Assembly: GCA_013396655.1 (NCBI GenBank) | Contig: WBMV01000153.1 | Location: forward strand, 312,119 to 376,118 | DNA: 64,000 bases | Direction of reading: 5' to 3' | Source: Campylorhamphus procurvoides | Taxonomy: Eukaryota; Chordata; Aves; Passeriformes; Dendrocolaptidae | Shown here: one piece after another, positions 45,721 to 59,900 of the stretch | Numbering within the stretch: the stretch's first letter is position 1 | Layout of the letters: each line of letters starts with the position of its first letter | Position numbers and translations under genes: made by a program | The notes under the pieces: model-generated | What the model saw: the letters and a program-made list of their open reading frames with translations, nothing else | Told to the model about the DNA's origin: nothing | The model's database searches: none

Positions 45721-48517
45721 GTCTAAGTTCTTTACCATGTAAAATGAAATTTATCACTATTTTCACAAGAAAAGTACCTTATTGATTTTACTACTGATAA
45801 TAATGTCTGTCACTGGATAAGAAAAATTGATCCAGTAGAGGAGTTACAAAGTTTTTGAGCTGTGTAGGCAACAGCACAAAGATTTGCTTCAGGAAAGATT
45901 GACTTAAACTGCAAGCTACTGATTTAACAGAAGTGAGCTGGGTAATTTTTGTAATAAATGCATATTTATACTAATGAGGAAATAATGCAAATTCTGTTAA
46001 ACCTCTATGCACACGAGTTTGTAGGATTTCAGAAGCAATCTCTCATTCACATATGAACAGTTAATACATCTTGCTTATTGGATGTTGAAAAAGAATTAGC
46101 AGGAAAGGAAAGGTAAATATAAGGATGATTCTAGAACCACAGTAGCTCTCTGATTGATTATAATTCAAATCATATAATTTCAAATAATCCCAATCTTCTG
46201 TAGTGGTAGGTTAGGATCATTCAGTCTGGAAGTAAAATAGGGAGATAACTGCAAAAGTAACAACTCAGCTAAATTAATGGTTGTGTTGTTTTCTTGTCAG
46301 TCATTGGTTGCATTAGTCACAGCCATTAATTGTGTGAAGGTTGTATAATATTGAAAACAGAATGCTGGCTGGCTTATTACAGCAGCTGCATGGAATGGCT
46401 TCTGTGACCAATCCCAGAGAAATGGAAACCTGATACAGAGCTTTCTAAAGCAGCTGAGGTTTGGAACAGGAGAGTAGTTCCACCACAGAAAATAGAGACA
46501 AATAATCCAGTTGGTTAAACTAAATTATACTTATGGAAAGTCTTAAAATTAGTAGTTTGTTTCAGCTGAATGCTTCACTGAGAAAAGTATGTAAAACTGA
46601 AGAAAAATGGGCTGGACTTCTTAGCCTCTGAGTAGCAATATCATAATTTTGTGCACGTCTGGAGCCTCCCTTTATTTGTGCCTGAATGCCAACAGCAAAC
46701 AGTAGCCCCTAATGATGGAGTTCTGCTCTTTGGTGTACTGACTTGTGCTGCAGGGTGTAAGGAGCGTGACTGTATTCCAGCTTCTCCAAGGATGACCTGG
46801 TTTATCAACTTCTGTGCTGCTACATCTGCTGCTGTACCTAAGCTTAAAGCTTTGCCTTGTGCTCTGCAGGTGCCTTTGTGTGTCTCCACAGGCTGCTGCT
46901 CCACACTTCCCTGCTCCCACATTGTCATGTCCACTTTAAACAGTACAGAATTCTACAGGCAATATCCATTTGAGGGCAGGGTGCATGATAAGTATCAATC
47001 CCTGATAATGCTTGTCTCCTGACTCTAAAATTCTTGGTCAGACAGGTGTGTTGCTGCCATTGTAGCGAGTCACTGAAGTAAGTGATGGCTGTTTGGAGAT
47101 CACCAGCACTTCGCAGAATTTGCTAAAAACTTTCTGACATCTCATATTTGTCATTCCTCTTGTGTTCCTCAAGCAGCCTCCCCTGGCTTTAGGGTGCTTG
47201 AATGTGCCAGTTTTCTAACTTGGGAGTTAGATCTGCCATGTCTCCTGTCTCTAGTACTGGGGCACAATTTGGCAGTTTCTGTTCTAGCCCTAGTATGCTG
47301 AAAGGCTGTGCTGAAAAAATCATGCCATGTACTCCCCCTTGGTTCTTAGAAAGCTCAGGTCTTAGCCCATGGCTCCTTTCACTGCATCTCATTTTATTCT
47401 GGCTATTTTTCTTCAACTTTAATGTGTGTGACTTGTAGTGTTGTATTGTCTAACTCTGTGGCTTGGGTACGTGCCCCATTTCTCAATCTTTGACCTTATA
47501 ATTCTCTCCTTATTCCTCTTCTGCAAACCCGGAGCTGTCCTAAACGTTCCTTTACCCTCTGACTACAAGTTTCCCTTTCTGTCCTCAATCCTGTCTCCAT
47601 GTCACCTATACACATAAGGCCTGTCCCCCAAACCTTCAAGCACTGAGCTGCAGGATGAAAAAAGAATTGCAGAGTTGGATTTTTGGAATCTTTCGCACAA
47701 ATACTGCAGGTTCTCTCCAGCTTTGATAATCTCACTCTTTCTTCTGCAAGGGCTGGAAAGATATGAGCAAGGCTTCTTTCATCTCTTCCCTTAGGAGGAT
47801 ATTTTGTGCCTGGTACATCTGACTGTTAGACATTCTTTCCTAAATTATTCCTTCCCTTAATCTGCTATTATTGTTGGTTATATGTATGACATGATATTCT
47901 CCATGAAGAGTCAGTTAAACCCACTCCTGTTAACAGCTGGGGAAAATCTCTTTATTACATGATGAGGAAGCCAAAAAAGCTGTTCTCTTTCATTATGCTT
48001 GACAGAAATGCTTATGTTTAGGGGTTTTTCCTCCTGAGTGATCTGTAAGCCCAGGAAAATCTGAGATCAAGTTGTGGTTTCCATGAAGCCCTAATTATTC
48101 ATGACATCATGGTACAACCCAGAATGTCATTAATCGCTTGGTGCTGAGCAAAGGGATTTTGTGCGTGTGTCTGTCTGTTTGGGGACCTCATCTCCAGGGG
48201 TTTGGAAGTAAATCGCACAAAACAAGGTTTTTGGGGTTTCCTGCAGTGGACTGTGATGAGAATCTGTAGAATTTAGGCTTCAATTTGTTCAGAGCTTTGA
48301 AGCAATCTCATGTAACTTGATTTGATTCAGAAGTCTGCACAGGAGAAAAAGAAACTTCTTGCTAGTTTCTGTGGCCCTTTGAGGGAGAGGAGTCTTGGGA
48401 AGCTGGTCAGGATGGGAAAGCTGCATCTTTGGTCAGGAACAGTCATCTGCCAAACCTCAGGAAGCAGAGGTAGGGAAGAAGCGCTGCATCTGCAGAGCAA
48501 TGTACCCGGCCCCCCTT

Positions 48518-48542
48518 CATTTCACTTACTGTAAGTGAAATG
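48518..48542. repeat. 25-bp perfect palindrome
   Basis: CATTTCACTTAC, one T, then GTAAGTGAAATG form two perfect 12-bp inverted arms around a single central base. Each arm contains an AAGTGAAA half-site resembling an IRF/PRDI element. It lies about 100 bp left of a CR1 insertion and 2 kb left of the first TNN coding exon. Confidence 0.9.
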
Positions 48543-48637
48543 TAGATAAGTGCTGAATGGAGGAGGAAAAACCCAAGTGAACAAATTGCTACTTGGGAAT
48601 AAGCAGCAGAGATAATTCCCTTATTTTATTTTAATCC

Positions 48638-48996
48638 TAGAATCATAGAATTTTTAAGGTTGGAAAAGCTCACTAAGATCAAGTCCAACCACTAATCCAG
48701 CACAGCCAAGCCCATCATTAAACCATGTTCAAGTGCCACATCTATATGTCTTTTAAATCTGTCCAGGGATGGCAATTCCACCACTGCTGTGGGCAGCCTG
48801 TGCCAATTCCTGACCACCTCTTCAGTAAAGAAATTTTTCCTAATATCACGTAAGGATAGAAGATGAGAATTGTAGACTGAATCTTGAAATCCATACCCTA
48901 TTTTTGTTGGTGTCAGTGATGATTTTGCTTGAAGGGAGATGCACCTAGGGTGGCCTGCAAAACAGGTATAGGCAGGTATAACATGTATTTCCAATG
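48638..48996 (-). mobile_element. CR1 LINE 3' part with residual ORF2 C-terminus
   Basis: The left end is the inverted CR1 tail (TAGAATCATAGAATTTTTAAG). On the minus strand an uninterrupted frame (48994-48692) contains DIRKNFFTEEVVRNWHRLP and PSLDRFKRHIDVALEHG. This is the conserved end of the CR1 ORF2 polyprotein. The reverse-transcriptase and endonuclease parts are missing, so the copy is dead. Confidence 0.9.
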
Positions 48997-50489
48997 GTGG
49001 TGGGGCTTTGTTTTGTTTTTAGCAACCAAAGCCTCATATTTTTGAGCAGGAAGGACACCTTCCTGTAGCTGTGCTGCCAGTGGGAGGTAGGAATCTAATG
49101 GTAGGTGTATTTCCTAAGTTTTGGCATGTATTTCGGAGATATAAAGATGTTTCACAGAAACAGTTCATTTTCATCATGACTCAGGATTCTGTGACTCAGA
49201 AATATGACTATAAATTATTATTATTATACATGTATTATCAGGGCAGCACTATTATCTGAGTTCAGATGTGCTGCTACTGTGAATGCATATTGGCCAAGTG
49301 CTTTCTAGTTATCACATTACCTAATTTAGCACTTCAATAATATCTTTTCTTCCACTTGTGCAATGAATAATATGACTGCTTAGTAAGTCACATATGGTGG
49401 CATTTGGAATTTGCATCCTGTGCTATGAAATTCTAAGTTTTTAACCAAGTGTATATCACCTCCCGTACAGACTGACATCCACCATTAATGCCAACATTAA
49501 TGTGTAATGTTGAATAAGCCAACTGATAAATTTAGGTTTCTAACTTTATTTTTTTATCCTTCCACCCCTACTTGTTCAGCTTCTTCCTTTTTGTTATTTC
49601 TGTCTATGAGGTGTTCCTTTAGTCCAAAATTATTGGTTGGTTGAGAGCACAAAACTTTTACAGCAGTTTTGTTTTTGTCAAAGACTAGACTTGGAAGATT
49701 TTAAACATTTGAACTTTTTGACCATTTGAAGTTTTGACCTCTAAATGTCCATGAGGTTTAACAGTAATATTTTATGTCTTAGTTTTGAGACTTAGCCTGA
49801 AAACAAGCTCTGCCTATATATTAATGCAGGGTGGGAGGGAGCTATTATTTCTGAAATAAAAGTACAGGAAAACAAATAGGTTGACAACATATCCTCTTAC
49901 TCTGTGTGTTAACAGATGTGCTCTTGTAGCTTCCAAATGAACCTTGCCCAATGGTAAGATGATAAATCAAAAAAATGAGTCAAAGCAAAATAAACTTGAA
50001 ATCCCTCAACTGAATCCAGTGTTCAGGCACACAAAATGCCAATGCATTCGTGTCACATGGAGGGAATTTTTTAGTTCTCCCAAATCCAAATAACAGTGTG
50101 GACCATGTGCTATATTAGAAGAGTAATACAAAGTGGGGCAAAACTATCTCCCCAACTTCCTGTACCAAAAGATCAATGTCAGCTCTCTGAATTTTTCATG
50201 AGCACAGGTATCCGTCTTTGAGGCGAACACCATGCAAGGTGCTGGAGACTGAAGGCTGCAAATTTAGAGCTCCTAGTTGGAGAGTCTAGAAGCTCTTTAA
50301 CTCATCCAGCATGACTCTCTTCCAGGTACTTGCCAACCTAGTTCTGAGTCACAGCCAAACAAATAATTTGTCATTTAGAAAGTCAGGAAAATCAGCTTTA
50401 TGATCACACTTCTTATACTTAATTATGTTTTAATCCTGAAAGCAGCTGTGCTGGTTGAAAGGTCAGTGCATCCTCTGAAAACCTGCCAG

Positions 50490-50904
50490 ATGGATTTCCA
50501 GAGCTGGCTTGCTTTCCCAGTGGGGTTATTGCTGTGCTGTGCTCTTCAGACATCGGCTGTTCAGCATCCTGCATCTCACAACTGCACCAGCAATGCTCAA
50601 AGAATATCCTTCAGCCACTCCTATAAAATTGACCTACCCACATCCTCCCAGATTAAGGTGGAAACAGATCCATTGCAGCATGATGAGGACAGCAGTGGGG
50701 TGCAGCTAGATCCTGGAGAGGCTGAGAAAAATGAAGAGCAGAATATAATTTTTAGGCACAACATCCATGTACATACACCCAAAGAGAACTGTGAAACTTT
50801 CACCCATGTGAAGGATCTCTTTGAAAGGATGGAGAAGCTTGAGAAGGAAGTGGCAGAGCTGAGGGAAGTTTGCAGCCCTCAGAAGTGCTGTGGGGGAAGC
50901 CAAG
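50490..50904 (+). CDS. TNN: TNN first coding exon: signal peptide and assembly domain
   Basis: The exon starts at ATG 50490 (MDFQSWLAFPVGLLLCC), the only in-frame methionine that places a proper signal peptide at the N-terminus. It carries EEQNIIFRHNIHVHTPKENC, typical of tenascin-N, and the heptad segment DLFERMEKLEKEVAELREVC followed by QKCC. The donor is CAAG/GTAAGT. The frame stays open upstream to 50400, so the true 5' splice junction, perhaps at the CCAG just before the ATG, is uncertain. Confidence 0.92.
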
Positions 50905-53900
50905 GTAAGTAACGGTATTGTGGTATCTGTTCTTACTTCCCAGGCACAGCCTGGTTACTGCAGAGATCTGGGGACTGGAATAATTTGTTGACATTAGTGG
51001 GGGTTCTCCATGAGCAGAATGTTTGAGTCCTTCACATGGGATGGTGCCCTGGTTTCTGTGATGTGAAAGGATCCCAAAATGTACATACCAAAATACACAC
51101 CATTTCTGGAACCAGCACATGGGAAATCTTCCCAGATATCCTTCAGAAGTGGAAGGGAACAAGTTCCTGAGTTTCACGTAGGCAGGAGGATTCAATAGAG
51201 GATTTTCTGGTGGACAGGAGGGTGAAAGATGAGGGAGACACTTCTCGTTGCTGTCTTTTTCTTTCTCAATTTTGCCTCCAGAATTTAGCCCCTGTTGAGA
51301 ATTTGTCTTTTTATTTCCTCTTTGATAAGTGACTAAAAGAAGAGCAGTTTATGGTGATGATTTGTGGTGGCCATTGGCTCTGCTTTGTTTCTCAGTCTTA
51401 TACAGCATGGCCTCTAAGAAAAGATTTGGTGTTTGGGGAATAGAGACAAGGGAAGTGCTAAGTCCTTGCTCACATGAAAAGTAAAGGTGTATGGCACATG
51501 AGAATAATGTGTTCACCATCTTAATAGTGACTGTGGTGGGAAATAGTGAGCTTAAATTACAACAGAAAGATTCAGGTTGGAGGCTGTGTAAAGCTTTCTG
51601 ATTGACTCTCTGGGATGGTCATGGAACCCGCATTCCTGCTGACCACAGAAAAATGTGTTGGGAAAGGCAAGGGTGGAGCTGGTCCCTCCTTGGAGAGTTG
51701 GACAAGGTGATGTCATCAAGTCTTTTATAGCCTGTATTTTTCAGTGATATTTATGTGTCTCCTTTAATGACATTGAACACACCTTTGCCATGTTCTTTTT
51801 TTTTTTCTTTTGTTTCCTTTTCTCTCAATCTGTGTGCCATGCTTGCTGTTGTGCATCCTGGTGCTGCTCTGGCCAGGTGTCCCTCACTGCAGTGGCCATG
51901 GCACTTTTCTCTACGATACTTGCAGCTGTGAGTGTGCTGAGGGCTGGGAGGGCAGGGACTGCTCCCAGCCCACCTGCCCTGGCCACTGCAGTGGCCACGG
52001 GCGCTGTGACAGTAGCAAGTGTGTCTGTGATGAGCCTTTCTTTGGTGAGGATTGCAGCCTTCAGCTCTGTCCGGAGAACTGCAGCGGCCACGGGATCTGT
52101 GACACAGCCCAAGGGGTCTGCCAGTGTCACGAGGAGTTCATGGGAGAGGATTGCAGTGAGAAACGGTGTCCCAGGGACTGCAGTGGCAATGGATTCTGTG
52201 ACACAGGAGAGTGCTACTGCCACGATGGCTTCTTCGGCCTCGACTGCTCCCAGGGTAAGAAATGACTGTGAGTTATCTCTCCTTTATTGCAATCTGAGTT
52301 TCCCTCTCCACCTCCCATACATTTTTAGTTAATCCTGTAGGTAAGCCTACCTTGGGGTCACCACGTTTTTGGAGCTTCTGCTCCTTATCTGCAAGAATTG
52401 CCTGGAAAACAATGCTGATTTAGGCAAAGCTGGAAATGCAAATAAAGGTAGCACTAGCATCAGCCTGTGTGCAGCAGCTGAAGGAGAAAGCAGAATGGGC
52501 AAGGAGGCTCAGGGAGACAGTCTGTTTCTTGACGTACAAATGAGACAATATAAAATCATGTTTGCTTCAGTGTGCACTGCTTGCCAATGAGGTAGTTGAT
52601 TTAATAAAACTGTGAGACAAAGGACGTGTAAATCCTTTAAATAACCTCCCTTTGAAACGAGGTCTTGTGGAAATTCTCCCTTACCCTACTTTGTTACAAG
52701 GCAGTAGGATTTGCCTGAGAAGACCTTACTGAGCTGACCTTGAAGTGTGTGTCCAGCAGTTTCTGCCTCTCTCTGCAAAACATACAGACTCCCTACAACC
52801 ACAGATTGGTACTCCAGGCTTCAGCAGGCAGCCTTTTACCCTCAAAGTGCCTTTCCTCAGCACATCACTGCTTGATCTAATCTTTCACAATTCCTCTTGA
52901 AGGAGAAGTAGGTAACAGCCACACACTGAGCAGCAGATGTTGCTCAGTAAGGGTCTGCAGTGACCTGACTCACAGGTTTGTTCTGCTCTGGATCATCCCT
53001 CACCTCTCAGCCTTGATCTGTCTGCTTATTTCAAAGATTATTAACCCAAAACAGAGCTCCATTTCAAAACTTCACTCCTCCTGCCCCTTCCACACTACCC
53101 AGAAGCGTTGCTCTGTGGCTCCAGCATTCTTTTCCCCTGTCAGTTGATTGAAACTTGCAGCTCAGGAGGCAGCACCTTTACAGAGGCAGCCAGCAGAAGA
53201 GAACTGTTGCCCAGTCAGCCTCTCCCAAAGGGCTGTCTGGGTCCAGCCTTGGGTTCTCCTTCCACAACACCTGCAGCTGTTTTACAGGCTGTGACAGTGT
53301 CCTCTGTTCTCTGAGTGAGCAAGGACTCAAGAGTTAATGCATATAGTACAGTCCATTTTGTTACTGTTTCTGAGCACTGCATCTCCAGTCCTCTTTAAAA
53401 ACTCCTAAGTCCTAAAGCAAATGGTTCCCACCTCAGCAGCTGTAGCCAAGTGCTCCTCTCCCAGGGATATCAAACTGCCTTTTTTTGTTCCAGTCTGGGT
53501 TAGTTTCCTGCATCCTGGGAGATTTACACTGAGCACTGCTTTTATTTCTTTACCATTATTATTATATTCTATTTTTATATGTCTCAGATCATGAAATGAC
53601 ATATTTTGTTATGTATTGCCATGGTAACTGGAATGTCTGAACATTTAGAAGTTGCTATTGAGGATGCAACTGTGTCATTAATGCCTTGCAATTCTTTCTG
53701 AAGGAGAAATAGAGGGCAAGGACATGCTGAGCAGCAAAGGCAGATACAATACTCTTGCCAGCTATGCTTAGGCAAGGAATAAACCATACCATGTGTAGTT
53801 AGGTTCCTTATTATTTTACTGCAAAGCTGGATTATTCAAATCCAGCTTCTGTATCACCAGAAGAGACAGGATGAACAGTCTCAAAGTTTTCAATAAAAGC

Positions 53901-56900
53901 AACAGCACGCACATAGTGAGGGTGGATTTGGTGAAAACTGTGAATTACACGTGGGAATGAATGCTGCCTTTCAAGTGAGAAGAATCTCCTCATGTTATCT
54001 GACCTCATGTTGCTGACACATGCCTTTTTACAGGCACTTACTATCTATTTTTCGCTATCCATTAGTGCCTTGCTAATGAAATACAGCTGTAGATGGTTTG
54101 ATCGGCTTACAGCATGCTCACTTGTAATTAAAATCAGGTAAACTTGATGGCAAACAGATGTTCTACATTGACTGCTTTCAAGGGCTGCTTCAAGACACTG
54201 ATGAGCTGTCTGTCTTGTGGCAAAACAGATAAGGCATTGTTCTGAAATATATTACATGCAGCAGATTTACTCCAGGCACCAAGTACAAGCTTCCATCAAT
54301 GCTCAGAAAAGTTCAGTTTTTCTGCCTCTGCCATGGAGAAGCTGCATTCCCCAGTTTTGGGAACCAGCTGATATTTTGAAATGTCTGTGACAATGATTGG
54401 AAAAGGGGGTTTTGTCTTGTCTTTCTCTTTATAGCTGCATTGGAAGGGACAGCTTTATGAGAGAGTTTTCCCCCTACCATTGTAGGCTTAAAAGCTGGAA
54501 AGAGTCACCCACAAAATCACTGTATTTGCTACTGACTGTGGTATTCATTTGTATTTAATGCTGAGCAGGAAGATATGGATAAATCCAAGATGACTAAAAA
54601 CTGGGAGCACCAGTTCTGCATTTTCTTATTCAAAATAGGTTTGAAAAATTTTTGTGCTTGGCCATGTGGCAAGACATTATCTTCATTGCAATGTTTTTCT
54701 TTTTCTCTTCTAGTGCTTGCTCCCCAGAACCTGCAGCTGCTGAACTCCACAGAGAGCTCTCTGTCTCTCAGCTGGGATCCAATGACGGATGTGGATAATT
54801 ACCTCCTTACCTATTACCCAGTTGGGTATGAGATGTTGGTGAAACAAATCCATGTGCCCAAACTGCAGCTCAGCTATGAGATTGTGGGACTCCACCCAGG
54901 CACCACATACAATATCACACTTCATCACATCAAGAAGGGGACTGTTAGTGAGCCCAAATATCTAGAAGCAAGTACAGGTAGGAACAGGCAATATTTTTCT
55001 TCAGAGTCAGATGCTGTAAATCTTTAAAGTTAAATTCCAATGAGTGGAGAAAACCGAGTGCTGGAGAGCACTTTCTTTTCCCAGCCTGCAGTTTTCCGTC
55101 ATTGTTGTTTTCTAGAGAATCTGTTCCTAGATACATATTGTTAGGGCTGAATGTATTGCACGTTTTCTTTCTTTCCCTTTATCTTGTCTGAATCTCACTT
55201 GCACTGACACCCCATAACTCCAGGGAATTTGTAATGTTGCCTGCTGCAATTCCTAGGTACTAATTCTCCAAACATGTCTGCAGCAGCAAGTTCTCCTGGT
55301 CTCTTCCCAGGACTGAATGAGACTGACCCTGGTGAGGGTAGGAGGTTGCGTGGAAAGACTCTGTATTTGAAGCAGTATCTCAAGAACTGAAATGTCATTT
55401 GGTTAACAGCTCTTACTGTATTGTGCTGTCTGCTTGCACTTGGCAAAAACAGTGAAAAGTTTGGTGATTTTGACATTTTTCTTGCTTCTAGCACAAGTGG
55501 GAGCTGAGAGCCAGAAAACTCTAGAGCTGGAGTGCTACCATGGATAAAACTAAGCCTGTTGAAATAATGATTGTGCTGTACTTGCTTAACTCTTCAGTTC
55601 GGCTGAGGAAAATATCTCAGAAAGGAGACTGGGCAGGGAGGAGGACTTCCTATCTTATATTTACCTTTTTACTCTTTACTTGATGCTGCTTCCTCATGGC
55701 TTTCTGCTGTTCTTCCCAGTCCTGTCTGCACTCAGTGCCATCTGGGTGACAGAGGAGATGGAGCAGTCCCTGGAAGTGGAGTGGGAGAACCCACCAACAG
55801 ATGTGGATTATTACAAGCTAAAGTTCAGATCCCTTGTGGAGATGGATGAAAAGCAGGTTGTGGTGCCCAAGAGCCATGACCCTAAGAGCAGATCTGTTCT
55901 GACTGGTGAGTACTTGTGGGTATTCCAAACAGGGCAGGCCAAAGTGGCAGGAATGACTGACAGTCAGACCACAGTTCTGAGACAATTCTTCTCTCATGCG
56001 TGAATGGCCAGTTTTCCTTCCCCTTGTATCAGGCTGGGATCTATTGGAGATCCCCTATCCCAGAAGGATGCCTGTCTCCACAGGGAGAAAGCTGGGCTCT
56101 GGATAGCCGGTTTCAAGGCACATTCATTCATTTGATTCTGTCCTTGTCGGGAATGAAGTGCATTCTTCTGTTTCGGAGTTGCTAACACCTATTATGGAAG
56201 TGCCCACCAGCTGTATCCAATAAGCCCTAAGGGCAAGCCTAGACCAAAGGTGCTATCAAAACATTCAAAAGACAAAAGGAAATTGGATAGAAATCCAAAC
56301 TCTTAAGTACCTCTCTGCTGCAAACCTAGAGCTGGATAGACTAAACAAAATAACTTTCTTCAAGAAAAAATACTGTCTTCCATAATTGTTGGTAATGCTC
56401 CCTTTTGCTCTTTGTAGGCCTGAAGCCTGGCACAGAGTACGAGGTCACTGTCATACCTGTGAGAGACAGCACAGAGGGGAAACCCTTCTCAGTGACTGGT
56501 AGGACCGGTATGTGAAAGTTGATGTTACTACAGGGATTGGGGACAGATCTGTCAAGATTCCAGCTCAAAAGGTGCACAGTTGGCTGCTTCATGCATTACC
56601 TGCAGCCAGGTCTGCTTACACCTTCTCTGACCTTGCCTACACTGTATATTGGACACTAAAACTAGGCCTAGCTCAATCTTTTTCCTTGTTTTTTAAACCT
56701 ACAGTAACTTCACTCTCAATTTGACTAACAGCTCCATCCACACACAGGATAAGCATAGTAAGTTGGCCTCTGTATGTAGTAACAACCCTGTTGGCTCATT
56801 GACTCCCCTCCCCCCAAAAAAGGCAGAATATTTTTGAGCTATTCTGCTGCAAAAGAGCTTGAAGAATTTTGAAATCTCATTCTAGCTGTAAGATTCTGGA

Positions 56901-59900
56901 ATCTCTGAAATTCATCTTTACAAAAGGGTAGGTGTGCTGCTTTCAAAGGCTGAAAAATCCCTTATCAGGCTTGACATTTTCCTGAGTTTGTCTTGTAGAT
57001 TATTACATTAAAAGGAATTTTGTTTTAAACAACAGAACCTATAACCTCCACACTGACACTGTAAGGCTGTTCCTCTGCCCTGTGGAGGTTCTGATTATTT
57101 GGGACACCCTTGACTTGTGTTTTCAAGCTGTTATTGACAGACATGGGGGCTGCAAAACTTCTGAAAAAAGGGGGAAAAACCCACAAGGAGTAATCCTGCT
57201 CATGTTCTTATGTAAGCCCTGGAATTTAGGAACTGCAGCTAAGACAAATACCAGCTACTTGAAGAGCTACCACTGAACTCTGATTCATCACCTAAAATAG
57301 CAAAGCCTTGGAGGAGTCTGAGAGATGGGTCTGCAGGGTGGGCAGAAAGGGAGGAGCAGCAGAGGTCTGACAGTGGAGGCAGGGAAGGGGTGGGCCCTGT
57401 GCTTGGAGCTGGGGGACAGCAAGCCAGGAGGTAATCCTCAGGTTGGTTCCTGTGGAGGGTGAAACAGGTAGCTCTTCTTGCAGTAAAGATGGAAAGGTTC
57501 ATCTAAATGCAAGACAGTCCTGCTTTCTCCCCACTCTGTTTTGTCATGGATGCCTTTCTTGAAGGACTGTAGTGGGAAACCCAGGTGACTGTTTTAGCTG
57601 TCCAAAGCAGCAAGGCAGAAATGAAGGAAATGTGTACATGGAATGGTGTGAGCTGGAAGGGACTTTAAAGATCATCACATTCCACTCATCTGCCATGGGC
57701 AGGAACACTTTTCACCAGACTAGGTTGCTCCAAGCCCCATCCAACCTGGCCTTGAACACTTCCAGGGGTGGGGCATCAACAAATTCTCTGGGCAACCTGT
57801 GCCAGGGCCTCCCCACCCTCTGAGTGAAGAATTTCTCCCATAACATGCCATGACAGGTGTTGTAGTGGTTTAATTGAGCTGGAGATTCCTAATCCTGCAC
57901 TTTAAAATCCTTTCTCAGGAATTGATAGCCCAACCAATGTGACAACTGACCGAGTGACAGAGGATACTGCCACTGTCTCATGGAATAAAGTGGAGGCTCC
58001 CATAGACAGGTACATGGTGAGATACACCTCAGCTGATGGGAACACCAAGGAAATGGAGGTGGAGAGTGAAAACAACATGATCACCTTACTGGATCTGAAG
58101 CCTGGCATGGAATATGTCACCTACATCTGGGCAGAGAAGGGGCCTCAGAGAAGTAGGAAGGCAAGCACCAGAGCTGTGACAGGTGAGTTGTGGTAGCACC
58201 AGAGAGCTTTGTTTGAAATTCAAACTCCTTCATCATTTTTGCTTGTTTTAGGAAAGTTTCTCCTGCTTTGCACATGTTTTTAGCAAGGCAAAAAAATTCA
58301 TGTAATTCTTACTAATATGACTGAACAGCTCTCCAGCTCACATTAAGACACTGAGTCCTGTTGTGGACAGACCCTATGGTAAGGGACCCATTCTTATCAG
58401 TACAGAGAACAGTGAAATACAGTCTGTGGCTGTTTGTACAAGAGTAGGTTCCACTGACTGTTTACAAATGTCTTATCTATGTGCAATCTGCACTTCTACA
58501 CCAAAATTACCTAGGGAAGTGCTTGGGCTGATCCACTCAGGATGTTAACCAACACATTTAAACATGTAAATTGGACTAGACATGACAGGAGCTGCCTCGG
58601 GGGATTTGTAGGACTGTCTGAAGTTCCCACATGAGGGGATCAGTCAATCCCCTACTTTCAAGTTGTCCCATTGTCTCGAGCCAGCCCATGTTCTCACTGG
58701 TACATGTGACTGGCTGGGAAGCTCCTAGACCACCCAGGGAGTTAAGGAGTTAAAAACACTGCATATGAAGAGCAGTACACTGCATACCCAGCTGCAGTGC
58801 AATTAGAACTAAAGAACAAACTTGATTTGCATATCACACAAGCAAATTATTGGCTTGATTTTTTTTTCTTGCCACAGGTGAGCATCGCATACTGCTAATG
58901 AGCTGTGATTATTCAAATTCCCAGTTCCCAGCTTGTGCCACTAGGGTGGCACAAACAAGCCTCAGCATCTTTCCTTAAAATGAAAAGTAATGTGTTTTTG
59001 TCTCACAAAAGAGGTGAGATTAGTACACACAGGTGGAAAATCACAATTTTTACCATAGCTAATATGTGCGAAATCACAGTGCAGCTCAGCTGGTGTGTGG
59101 TAAATTACAGTGTGGCTGTCAGATGGTTGTGCATTTCTGCTCTGGAGTTTAGAGCCTCCAGCAGAATAAGAAATGCTGCTCCAATAATTTGAGAGGCATT
59201 GGCAAGTCCTTCATTGCTCAGGCTGCCAAGATGTATTTGGCAGTTCAGCAAGGGAAAAAAAGCTAAACAGAAAACATGTTCTGCATAAAGGTCATAGGCT
59301 GTAGGGCTGCCCTGCAAGGGCCACATTCCTGCAGGCTGTGTTGTGGTAAGGACTTAAGGCTCCTGAAATCTAGCATGTGTTTCCTTCCGTGAGCAGAGGA
59401 GGGGAATGATGGTAATAGTGGGAGGAGATTGAAAGTGAAATAATCTTGTTTCAGGAGAGCAGAATTTCACAGATTCTGAGCAGGTGATATGGGTTTTTTA
59501 GGTTAATTCCCAGAACAACCTAGGCAAGAGGTGGTGATCTTCAGAAAGCAAAAGACAGTAACACCATATTCTGCCTGGGTTCCCTCTCTGCCTGGACAGG
59601 GTTGGCTGTGCTTTTGTTGTAACAAAGAGCTCTGCTCTTGTAGCTGTGAGGAGGAGACCTAGAGCCCAACTGAAATACCTCGGAGTTGGGCACCTCCCAG
59701 CTTGGCAAGAAATAAAGGATGAGAGGTGGAAGAAATCAGTAGGCCCCTTGAGAGGAGGGAGTAGGAGTAGCCTGGAACACTTGTGTTCTTCAGTCCCAGC
59801 TGTTCCACAGAAACCAACAGCCCTGCTCACTCAGGGCAGGGCAGAGAGATGACTGACCCTGCCAGGGCTCAACCACCTTGGCATTGACATGTACAGGTGT

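Larger units (their letters stand above)
42976..50489 (+). other. Intergenic region upstream of TNN
   Basis: No coding sequence was recognised. The region holds CR1 fragments at 45446-45720 and 48638-48996 and a 25-bp palindrome at 48518-48542. TNN 5' UTR exons and its promoter should lie somewhere here, since the human gene begins with a non-coding exon. A possible donor-bearing segment ends at about 44899, but nothing confirms it. Confidence 0.6.
54978..57918 (+). other. TNN: TNN introns around FN3 domain 2
   Basis: The introns are 54978-55719, 55906-56417 and 56508-57918. The last contains the CR1 fragment at 57639-57851. No additional FN3-like exon was detected. Confidence 0.8.

Noticed and set aside
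46641..47022. Overlapping plus and minus frames of 97-123 codons
   Set aside because: There is no family resemblance, no promoter or splice context, and both strands are open by chance.
51825..52223. 132-codon minus-strand frame
   Set aside because: It is the antisense shadow of the TNN EGF exon.
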